Source: Anaerolineae bacterium (GTDB lineage Bacteria > Chloroflexota > Anaerolineae > 4572-78 > NAK82). Taken from it: a stretch of DNA of 6,383 nucleotides. Position numbers and translations under genes: made by a program. Below, piece after piece: positions 1-6,383 of this stretch (position 1 is the first letter of the stretch; each line of letters opens with the position of its first letter). The notes beneath the pieces were generated by a model. That model made no database searches and had not been told where the DNA came from. It saw nothing but the letters and a program-made list of their open reading frames with translations. The DNA lies in NCBI GenBank assembly GCA_030598425.1, contig JAUVPY010000177.1, positions 1 through 6,383 on the forward strand. Reading direction: 5' to 3'.

Positions 1-462
1 AAGTACGCGGCACAAGAAGGAGCCCTGATCCCCATTCTGCAGGCAGCGCAGTCGACGTATGGCTACCTGCCAAAAGAGGTTTTGAAGTTGATCGCCGACA
101 GGCTTGGTGTCTCGCTGGGTAAAGTGTATGGCGTGGCAACCTTCTACGCCCAGTTCTACATGGAGCGTAGGGGCAGGCACATACTGAAACTGTGCGATGG
201 AACCGCCTGTCACGTCAAGGGGACACCGGCTTTGGCTACTGCCATTGAGGAAGAATTCGGCATCGGTCCGGGCGAGACGACCGAGGATTATGAGTTGACG
301 ACGGAAACCGTTTATTGCCTGGGATCGTGTGCCTTAGCCCCTGTTGCCGTTATGGATGATCAGGTGATGGGGCATCTGCGGCGAGACGCATTGTTGGAGC
401 AAGTGAAGAGGTATATCGAGAGAGCGCAGGAGACCTCTGAGGCCGAAGGTGAAGAGGACTAA
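1..462 (+). CDS. nuoE: NuoE/HydC-family [2Fe-2S] subunit of NAD-linked formate dehydrogenase (5' partial)
   Basis: Small thioredoxin-fold [2Fe-2S] protein of the NuoE/HydC family (24 kDa subunit of complex I), which passes electrons to or from the FMN subunit. The frame is open from base 1, so the start lies upstream. The first visible residues (LIPILQAAQSTYGYLP) already match the family's helical N-terminal domain, so a TTG at 82 is not a credible start. 153 residues are visible; family members have about 160, so roughly 10-20 are missing. Cluster ligands, numbered from the first visible residue, are C65 and C70 (CDGTAC, followed by HVKG) and C106 and C110 (CLGSC). The tail after about residue 142 is acidic and probably disordered. 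The stop is TAA at 460-462, 4 bases before the next gene's ATG. With no complex I membrane subunits visible and fdhA following, it is inferred to serve the soluble formate dehydrogenase rather than respiratory complex I. The symbol is family-level only. Confidence 0.93.
   Translation, partial: KYAAQEGALIPILQAAQSTYGYLPKEVLKLIADRLGVSLGKVYGVATFYAQFYMERRGRHILKLCDGTACHVKGTPALATAIEEEFGIGPGETTEDYELTTETVYCLGSCALAPVAVMDDQVMGHLRRDALLEQVKRYIERAQETSEAEGEED
451..457 (+). promoter_or_regulatory. Ribosome binding site for the NuoF-GltD fusion gene
   Basis: The purine-rich GAAGAGG lies in the last codons of the nuoE-like gene, with its GAGG core at 454-457, 9 bases before the ATG at 467. This favours ATG 467 (protein starting MSIPKEL) over an in-frame GTG at 449, which would add six residues and overlap the upstream gene. 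Placement inside the upstream gene suggests translational coupling. Confidence 0.55.
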
Positions 463-466
463 AACT

Positions 467-3400
467 ATGAGCATACCAAAGGAGTTGGCCATATCACCAG
501 AAGTCCTGGCCACCGTGACAGACCCAGACTACAAGTGGATCGCTATCTGCATGGGAACCGGGTGTACGTCTTCGGCCAGTGCAGAGCTCCGCCAAGCTCT
601 GCTTGAGGAGTTAGACAGGCATAACCTAAACGGGCAGGTAGAGGTCCGACGCACCGGTTGTTTCGGCTTTTGTGCGCAGGGGCCGATTATGGTTGTTTAT
701 CCAGATGAGACTTTTTACACACACGTAAATGCCCGTGATGCCAAAGACATTGTTGAGGAGCACATCCTGGAGGGACAGCGGGTAGAGCGGCTCCTGTATC
801 GTGACTTGTCCAACAATGTGATTGTTGAGAAATGGAGAGATATAGGCTTCTACAGCAAGCAGCAGCGTGTCCTGCTAAGTAATAGTGGGATCATTGATCC
901 AGAGAACATTGACCACTACCTGGCCCGGGAAGGTTATCAAGCGTTACACAAGATCTTGAAGGGAATGACTCCGGAACAGGTGATCGAAGTGGTCACCCAG
1001 TCTGGGGTGAGAGGACGAGGAGGCGGAGGGTTTCCCGCTGGCGTTAAATGGGGGCTTGCCCGCAAAACCCAGCGATGGCCCAAATATGTGATCTGTAACG
1101 CCGATGAGGGGGATCCGGGAGCCTTTATGGACCGCTCCGTGCTGGAAGGCGATCCCCACTCGGTCATCGAGGGTATGATCATCGCCGGATACGCGATTGG
1201 TGCCCAGGCCGGATACATATACTGCCGGGCGGAGTACCCGCTTGCCATCAAGCGGTTGGAAATCGCGCTGGTGCAAGCCAGGGAGTTGGGCCTGTTAGGC
1301 GAGAACATTTTGGGGTCTGACTTCAGTTTCGATATTCGTGTCAAGGAAGGGGCCGGTGCATTCGTATGCGGCGAGGAAACAGCGCTGATGGCCTCTATTC
1401 AGGGGGAGCGCGGTCAGCCGTGGCCGCGACCACCGTATCCGGCGGTTTCTGGATTGTGGAATCAACCTAGCAACGTAAACAACGTCAAGAGCTACGCCTA
1501 CGTCCCGCGTATTATCCGCAAGGGCGCGGAGTGGTTCAATAGCCTGGGGACGGAAGGGAGTCCGGGCACTGCTGTTTTTGCTCTGACCGGCCAAGTCAAC
1601 GCCACAGGACTCATCGAAGTGCCGATGGGTATTGCTTTGGGTGAAATTGTCTTTGAGATCGGGGGCGGTATTCCAGCCGGTAGAAAACTCAAAGCGGTAC
1701 AGACTGGCGGGCCTTTGGGTGGCTGTTTGCCGGAGAAGTACCTGGACACCCCGGTAGATTTCGATTCGCTGCGGGCCGCTGGTGCCGTGATGGGTTCTGG
1801 CGGGATGATCGTCGCCGACGAGACAACGTGCATGGTCGAATTCGCCAAGTACTTTTTGAAGTTCGCCTGTGACGAAAGCTGCGGCAAGTGCCCGCCCTGC
1901 CGCATTGGTAGTATCAGGATGTTAGAGATTTTAGAGCGAATTACGGCCGGCAAGGGAGAACCCGAAGACATCGATCGCATTCGTTACCTAGCTGAGGGAA
2001 TGCAGAGGGGGTCTCTGTGTGCCTTAGGTCAATTGACTCCTTCGCCGGTTCTGTCGGTTTTGCGTCACTTCGAGGATGAGTTCTGGGCGCACATCTCGGA
2101 AGGGCGCTGCCCTGCCGCCAGTTGCCAGATGCTGGTACGCGCTCCATGCGTTAGCGCTTGTCCGGCTGGCGTAGACGTCCCGGCTTACGTGGCCCTTGTC
2201 GCCCAAGGCCGCTACGCAGAAGCGCTTTCCATTCATCGCGAGGCCAACCCTTTTGCCATGATATGCGGAAGGGTGTGTCCAGCTTTTTGCGAGGGGGTGT
2301 GCCGACGCGGTCAGATCGACGAGTCGATTGCTATCCGTCACATCAAGCGCTTTATGGCAGACCAGTACGTCTCGGAACCCTGGACGCCACCCAAGCTGGC
2401 ACCGCCCAAGCATATCAAAGTAGCCATAGTGGGAGCAGGTCCGTGTGGCCTGACAGCCGCTCTGCGCCTAGCTCAGAAAGGGTACGAGGTCACCGTTTTT
2501 GAGCGGATGCCGCAACCTGGAGGGATGATGACCTATGGTATCCCGGCCTATCGCCTGCCGCGTGAGCCCCTCTTCGCGGAGATTGATAACATCCGACGCG
2601 CAGGTGTTGAAATTCGCTGTAACGTGGAACTCGGCTCAGACTTCACCATCAAGAGTCTAGAGACAGACGGCTATCAAGCCATTATTTTGGCCCTAGGCGC
2701 GCATAGGAGCCGGAGCCTGAGCATTCACGGTGAGGACAAGGAAGGCGTTTACCACGGGGTTCAGATGTTACGCGACATTGGCTCGGGCCAGGAGCCGATG
2801 ATGTCTGGCAAGCGCGTGGTGGTAGTGGGTGGCGGCGACACTGCAATTGATGCCGCCCGTTCGGCCTTGCGCTTAGGTGCCAAAGAGGTGCACATTGTCT
2901 ACCGCCGCACTGAGAATGAAATGCCAGCCGTCGAAGAAGAGGTGGAGGGAGCTCGGGAAGAAGGTATCCAATTCCAATTCCTGGTGACACCCGTTGCGGT
3001 TCTTGGCGACGAGACAGTGACCGGCGTGCGACTGCAACGTCAAGCCCTCGGAGACTTTGACACTAGCGGTCGTCGCCGGCCGGTACCCATCCAGGGCTCA
3101 GAGTTTGATATGTCCTGCGACATACTGGTGCCCGCCATTGGCCAGGTTACTTGGGTGGACGACGAAAGTCTTGGTATGCACCGTAAAGCTACCTTAGACG
3201 TGGGCAAGGCATTTGAAGTCGACGATGTGCCCGGCACGTTTGCCGCCGGAGACGCTGTCAGCGGCCCAGCCACTGTGGTTCAGTCCGTTGCTCATGGCAA
3301 TCAGGTCGCTCTGACAGTGGATCATTGGCTGACCACTGAAAGATTGGGTGGGGTTTATTACCATCCGCAGCGACACGACATCCCTCAGCTCTTCGATCTA

Positions 3401-3583
3401 GACGAATTTGCTGATGCTCGACGCCCTACTACTAAGATGCTGTTGCCTCAGGTCCGTCTCGATCGACAAGATTTTGCTGAGGTGGAACTGGAATTCGATG
3501 CCAGGACGATACAGGAAGAATGCAAGCGCTGTCTGCGTTGCGATCTAGAATGGCTAGAGCGCATCGGCGAACCGATGCCATAA
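467..3583 (+). CDS. nuoF: Fusion protein: NuoF-like FMN/NADH module joined to GltD/NfnB-like FAD/NAD(P)H oxidoreductase module
   Basis: Predicted diaphorase subunit of 1038 residues, about twice the length of NuoF. Domains seen in order: thioredoxin-like [2Fe-2S] domain, about 20-110 (C28, C33, C65, C69); NuoF FMN/NADH domain, about 130-370, with the glycine-rich GRGGGGFPAG (183-192), NADEGDPGAFMDR (211-223) and GAGAFVCGEE (295-304); SLBB region, about 375-410; NuoF C-terminal [4Fe-4S] domain (C472, C475, C478, C518); a GltD-type Fe-S domain, about 545-635 (C548, C553, C561, C565, C600, C604, C608, C612); FAD Rossmann motif GAGPCG (656-661); second nucleotide site VVVVGGGDTA (784-793) with YRR (812-814), a pattern typical of NADPH binding in GltD; AAGD (926-929) closing the FAD fold; and a tail with C1019, C1022 and C1025. 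No signal peptide or membrane segment is seen, so it should be cytoplasmic. It sits between the NuoE-like gene and fdhA. In known relatives the NuoF part exchanges electrons with NAD(H). That the GltD half handles NADP(H) or takes part in bifurcation is inference. The symbol covers only the N-terminal half. Confidence 0.93.
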   Translation: MSIPKELAISPEVLATVTDPDYKWIAICMGTGCTSSASAELRQALLEELDRHNLNGQVEVRRTGCFGFCAQGPIMVVYPDETFYTHVNARDAKDIVEEHILEGQRVERLLYRDLSNNVIVEKWRDIGFYSKQQRVLLSNSGIIDPENIDHYLAREGYQALHKILKGMTPEQVIEVVTQSGVRGRGGGGFPAGVKWGLARKTQRWPKYVICNADEGDPGAFMDRSVLEGDPHSVIEGMIIAGYAIGAQAGYIYCRAEYPLAIKRLEIALVQARELGLLGENILGSDFSFDIRVKEGAGAFVCGEETALMASIQGERGQPWPRPPYPAVSGLWNQPSNVNNVKSYAYVPRIIRKGAEWFNSLGTEGSPGTAVFALTGQVNATGLIEVPMGIALGEIVFEIGGGIPAGRKLKAVQTGGPLGGCLPEKYLDTPVDFDSLRAAGAVMGSGGMIVADETTCMVEFAKYFLKFACDESCGKCPPCRIGSIRMLEILERITAGKGEPEDIDRIRYLAEGMQRGSLCALGQLTPSPVLSVLRHFEDEFWAHISEGRCPAASCQMLVRAPCVSACPAGVDVPAYVALVAQGRYAEALSIHREANPFAMICGRVCPAFCEGVCRRGQIDESIAIRHIKRFMADQYVSEPWTPPKLAPPKHIKVAIVGAGPCGLTAALRLAQKGYEVTVFERMPQPGGMMTYGIPAYRLPREPLFAEIDNIRRAGVEIRCNVELGSDFTIKSLETDGYQAIILALGAHRSRSLSIHGEDKEGVYHGVQMLRDIGSGQEPMMSGKRVVVVGGGDTAIDAARSALRLGAKEVHIVYRRTENEMPAVEEEVEGAREEGIQFQFLVTPVAVLGDETVTGVRLQRQALGDFDTSGRRRPVPIQGSEFDMSCDILVPAIGQVTWVDDESLGMHRKATLDVGKAFEVDDVPGTFAAGDAVSGPATVVQSVAHGNQVALTVDHWLTTERLGGVYYHPQRHDIPQLFDLDEFADARRPTTKMLLPQVRLDRQDFAEVELEFDARTIQEECKRCLRCDLEWLERIGEPMP

Positions 3584-3593
3584 CATAGATTGT

Positions 3594-3597
3594 GGAG
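3594..3597 (+). promoter_or_regulatory. Ribosome binding site for fdhA
   Basis: GGAG, 7 bases before the ATG at 3605, in the 21-base gap after the fusion gene's TAA. It decides the start: an upstream in-frame TTG at 3590 would overlap this site, and the ATG start gives the usual short lead (MTVSLTING) into the ferredoxin fold. Confidence 0.65.
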
Positions 3598-3604
3598 CGA
3601 TACG

Positions 3605-6383
3605 ATGACTGTTTCCTTGACCATTAACGGCCAACGGGTAGTAGTTGGGGAGGAGAGCACTATTCTAGAGGCTGCGCGCGGCGCAGGGATCTACATTCCA
3701 ACCCTTTGCCACCATCCCGATTTGACGAATGTGGGTGCATGCCGCATGTGCGTAGTCTCCGTGGAAAACGCGCGAGGGTTGCAGACGGCGTGTACCACCC
3801 CAATCTTTGAGGGCATGGTAGTTGACACCCAGAGCGAAGAGGCACATGAGACCCGCAAGTTTGTACTGGAGATGCTCCTGAGTGACCATCCCAATGACTG
3901 CATGATTTGTGAAGTAAACGGTGATTGCGAGTTGCAGGATCTCGCCTATGAGTATAGTGTGACCTGGCCTGAGCACAGTAGCGCGCGTCACCCCTACGAA
4001 ATAGACACTGACCCCAATCCGTTCATCTTCATTGACCGCAACAAGTGCATCTTGTGTAGCCGGTGCATCCGTGCCTGCAATGAGATGCAAAACCGCGATG
4101 TGTGGAACTTCGCCTACCGTGGCTTCAGGACCAAGCTCGTAGCTGGCGCAGACCAATACATGCTGGATGCCCGTTGCGAAAGTTGCGGACAATGCGTGGC
4201 TTATTGTCCGGTAGGAGCATTGTACGACAAGATGAGTCTTGGGGCCGGACGTCCCAGCCAGGTGACAAAGGTACGTACCACCTGCTCCTACTGCGGCGTA
4301 GGCTGTAACTTCGATCTGAACGTGCGCGATGGCAAGATCATACGCGTCACGAGTGCTGAGGATGCCCCGGTCAATGGCATGGCCTTGTGTGTGAAAGGCC
4401 GCTATGGGTACGATTACGTGCACCACCCCGACCGGCTCACCAGGCCATTGGTACGTGCTAAGTGGCTGGACCAGGAGCGTGTCGCGGAGCAAGTGTCTAA
4501 CGGGAGATGGCAAGTGACTACTGTAGCCGAAAAACGCATCGAGCCTTCGGCCAATGGTAGGGAAGCGATCACCCCCGGTACTTTCATACAGACCGACTGG
4601 GACAGCGCGTTAGATGTAGTGGCTCACAAGTTTAGGGAGACGAAACAAGCGCACGGTGGCGATGCATTTGCGGTGCTCGCCTCTGCTAAATGCACTACAG
4701 AGGAGAACTTCCTCTTCAATAAATTCACGCGGCAAATATTGGGTACCAATAGCATCGACCACTGCGCTCGTCTTTGACACAGCTCAACCGTCACCGGTCT
4801 GGTGACAAGCTTCGGCAGCGGCGCGATGACCAACTCGATCCGGGACATCGGAGAAGAGAGCCAGTGCATCTTTATCATCGGCAGCAATACCACTGAGCAG
4901 CACCCGGTCATTGGTACCAAGATACGGAGAGCTAAACGGCATCGAGGCGCTAAGCTTATCGTGGCTGATCCACGCCGCATCGATATCGCCGAATACGCCG
5001 ATCTTTTCCTGCAACACGAGCCAGGCACCGATATCGCCCTACTCAACGGCTTGATGCACATCATTATCCGCGAAGGCTGGCACGACGAAGCCTTCATCGA
5101 CGACCGGACTGAAGACTTCGAAGAATTCAAGGCCGTTGTCGAGAAATACACCCCGGAAGTGGCGGGCGAGATCACCGGTGTCCCGGCTGAAGACATCGAG
5201 AGAGCAGCCCGTATGCTGGCCGAAAACCGCCCTGGGGCGCTGCTGTACGCCATGGGCATCACCCAGCACATTGTGGGTGTATCCAACGTGATGAGCTGCG
5301 CTAACCTGCAAATGTTGCTGGGCAACATGGGCGTGCCTGGCGGTGGCGTCAACCCACTGCGCGGACAGAATAACGTGCAGGGGGCTTGCGATATGGGCGG
5401 CCTGCCTAACGTCTACCCCGGATATCAGCGGGTGACCGATTCGGCAGTCCAGGAAAAGTTCGAAAAGGCGTGGGGCGTACCCCTGTCGGACCAGGTGGGC
5501 CTGACGGTAACCGAGATGCTGAAGGCAGCCGAAGAAGGTCAGGTGCGCTGCCTATACGTTATCGGCGAAAACCCAATGGTCAGCGATCCAGATCTGAATC
5601 ACGTCCGCTATTCGCTGCAGAAAACCGAGTTTATCGTGGTGCAAGACCTGTTCTTCACCGAAACTTGTCAGTTTGCCGATGTGATCCTTCCGGCGGCTAG
5701 CTTTGCCGAAAAAGAAGGCACCTTTACCAATACCGAACGACGGATCCAGCTCGTGCGAGAGGCAATCCCAACGCCAGGGGAAGCCAAACCGGATTCCTGG
5801 ATCATCACCAAATTGGCGAGACGGATGCTGGAGTCGGATGCGGTCACGCCGAACGAGGGCGCGCGTCGCGCCGGTTGGAACTACAGCAAGGTATCCGAGG
5901 TGATGGATGAAATCAACGAGCTCACCCCTATTTATGCAGGTGTGACCTATCGCCGTTTGGAGGCAGGCGCCCAACTCCAGTGGCCCGTGCTCGACGAAGA
6001 ACACCCAGGCACGCCCATCCTCCACGCGGGCAAGTTTAGCCGGGGCTTGGGCCGCTTTGCAGCGGTAGATCACGTACCACCGGCCGAATTGCCCGACGAC
6101 GAGTACCCGTTGATGTTGACCACCGGCCGCGTTATCTACCACTGGCACGGCGGTGAGATGACCCACCGCGCTCGCAACCTGGAGGCAATGTACCCCGAGG
6201 CCTTGGTCGAAATCAATCCCAAGGATGCCTTGAAAGCAAACATTGGCGATGGGACTCCGATGAAAGTCGCCTCACGGCGGGGGGAAATTATCGCCAAAGC
6301 GCAGATCACCGACCGGGTGGAGCCAGGGTTGATCTTTAGCACCTTCCACTTTGCCGAATCGGCCGCTAACTTCCTGACCAACC
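3605..6383 (+). CDS. fdhA: Selenocysteine-containing NAD(P)-linked formate dehydrogenase, catalytic (alpha) subunit (3' partial)
   Basis: Catalyses reversible formate/CO2 interconversion at a Mo- or W-bis-pterin site. 926 codons are visible, reading TGA 4775-4777 as selenocysteine 391. The N-terminal NuoG-like part has a [2Fe-2S] ferredoxin fold (C35, C46, C49, C63), a His-Cys3 cluster site (H95, C99, C102, C108) and two [4Fe-4S] sites (C148/C151/C154/C158 and C191/C194/C197/C201). The FdhF catalytic part has its own [4Fe-4S] site (C227, C230, C234, C262) with K264 next to it. Active-site residues are Sec391, H392 and R586 (in NPLRGQNNVQG), equivalent to E. coli FdhF U140, H141 and R333 with nearly the same spacing. 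The molybdopterin-dinucleotide-binding domain starts near residue 833. The last visible residues (FHFAESAANFLTN) normally lie some 20-30 residues from the C-terminus, so little is missing. There is no twin-arginine signal, so the enzyme is cytoplasmic. ATG 3605 is chosen over TTG 3590 because of its ribosome binding site. The upstream genes supply its diaphorase. Confidence 0.95.
4775..4777 (+). other. Selenocysteine codon (in-frame TGA, Sec391 of FdhA)
   Basis: The TGA falls in CARL-Sec-HSSTVTGL, which aligns with the active-site segment of E. coli FdhF (CARV-Sec-HG). The same frame continues without a stop to the end of the window and encodes recognisable FdhF sequence throughout. A SECIS-like hairpin begins 12 bases downstream. 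This implies that the host has SelA, SelB, SelC and SelD, none of which is in the window. Calling the TGA a stop would split the enzyme at its catalytic residue. Confidence 0.95.
4778..4811 (+). promoter_or_regulatory. Bacterial SECIS element (SelB-binding hairpin) within fdhA
   Basis: The apical stem is GTCACC (4790-4795) pairing perfectly with GGTGAC (4801-4806), around a five-base GGTCT loop (4796-4800). The GGUCU loop is the same as in the apical loop of the E. coli fdhF SECIS, and 12 bases separate the TGA from the stem, as expected for bacterial elements. A possible lower stem pairs AGCT 4781-4784 with AGCT 4808-4811. The unpaired bases between the two stems are asymmetric (five on the 5' side, one on the 3' side). 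The element is also coding sequence. The hairpin is read directly; SelB binding is inferred from the family. Confidence 0.82.

Noticed and set aside
82..462. NuoE-like gene starting at TTG 82
   Set aside because: The frame is open back to base 1 and the residues before 82 match the conserved N-terminal helices of the family, so the gene is truncated by the window edge.
1..3583. Part of a respiratory complex I (nuo) operon
   Set aside because: NuoE and NuoF families are present, but the NuoF is fused to a GltD-like module and the next gene is formate dehydrogenase rather than nuoG/nuoH. No membrane subunit is seen, so a soluble formate dehydrogenase diaphorase fits better.
3584..3604. A terminator or promoter between the fusion gene and fdhA
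   Set aside because: Only 21 bases, with no inverted repeat or T-tract and no -35/-10 pair; it holds just a ribosome binding site.
3605..4430. NuoG or the N-terminal half of an [FeFe]-hydrogenase (same [2Fe-2S]/His-Cys3/2x[4Fe-4S] layout)
   Set aside because: The part that follows is an FdhF-type domain with CxxC..C, Sec-His and NPLRGQNN motifs, not the H-cluster motifs of hydrogenase. The Sec and Arg active-site residues indicate formate dehydrogenase.
3665..4513. Antisense open frame of 282 codons opposite fdhA
   Set aside because: It lies wholly inside the strongly conserved Fe-S region of fdhA on the other strand and shows no recognisable motif; it is a by-product of coding-strand codon bias.
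3590..4777. A free-standing 395-residue protein ending at TGA 4775-4777, or a pseudogene broken by a stop
   Set aside because: The same frame continues open to the window end with conserved FdhF sequence. The TGA is at the known selenocysteine site and has a SECIS-like hairpin after it.
4624..5352. Antisense open frame of 242 codons opposite the Sec region
   Set aside because: It is fully overlapped by the fdhA catalytic domain, has low-complexity Ser/Pro/Met-rich composition and no family resemblance.
5552..6166. Antisense open frame of 204 codons opposite the 3' part of fdhA
   Set aside because: It is contained within the conserved molybdopterin domain coding sequence and has no recognisable protein family features.

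Overview
The window is one stretch of a single operon read on the + strand. It encodes a cytoplasmic, selenium- and molybdenum/tungsten-dependent formate dehydrogenase complex with its flavin/iron-sulfur electron-transfer subunits. Three genes fill almost every base: a NuoE-family [2Fe-2S] subunit (5' end outside the window, ends at 462), a 1038-residue protein fusing a NuoF-like FMN/NADH module to a GltD/NfnB-like FAD/NAD(P)H module (467-3583), and a NuoG/FdhF-type formate dehydrogenase catalytic subunit (3605 to beyond 6383). The gaps are only 4 and 21 bases, so co-transcription is very likely. No promoter, terminator, RNA gene, mobile element or CRISPR array is visible.

The key reading decision is at 4775-4777. 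An in-frame TGA looks like a stop, but the frame stays open for the remaining 1606 bases and encodes the rest of the FdhF catalytic domain. The TGA sits exactly where formate dehydrogenases carry selenocysteine (Cys-Ala-Arg-Leu-Sec-His). It is followed after 12 bases by a 6-bp hairpin with a GGTCT loop, resembling the bacterial SECIS element of E. coli fdhF. The gene is therefore one selenoprotein of more than 926 residues, not a 390-residue truncated protein plus an orphan fragment.

Inferred working of the complex: formate is oxidised (or CO2 reduced) at the molybdopterin/Sec391 site. Electrons pass through the [4Fe-4S] cluster of the catalytic domain and the N-terminal NuoG-like clusters to the NuoE/NuoF clusters and FMN, where NAD(H) reacts. 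The fused GltD-like half adds a second flavin (FAD), a cysteine-rich Fe-S domain and a second pyridine-nucleotide site. The complex could thus connect formate/CO2 with two nucleotide pools, or with nucleotide plus ferredoxin, as a transhydrogenating or electron-bifurcating formate dehydrogenase. The sequence permits this but does not prove it.

Organism: an anaerobic bacterium with selenocysteine machinery, by eye moderately GC-rich. The gene set suits an acetogen, a syntroph or a fermenter with a Wood-Ljungdahl-type formate branch. Chloroflexota (Anaerolineae-like) or a clostridial-type Firmicute are plausible, but the lineage cannot be fixed from this window.
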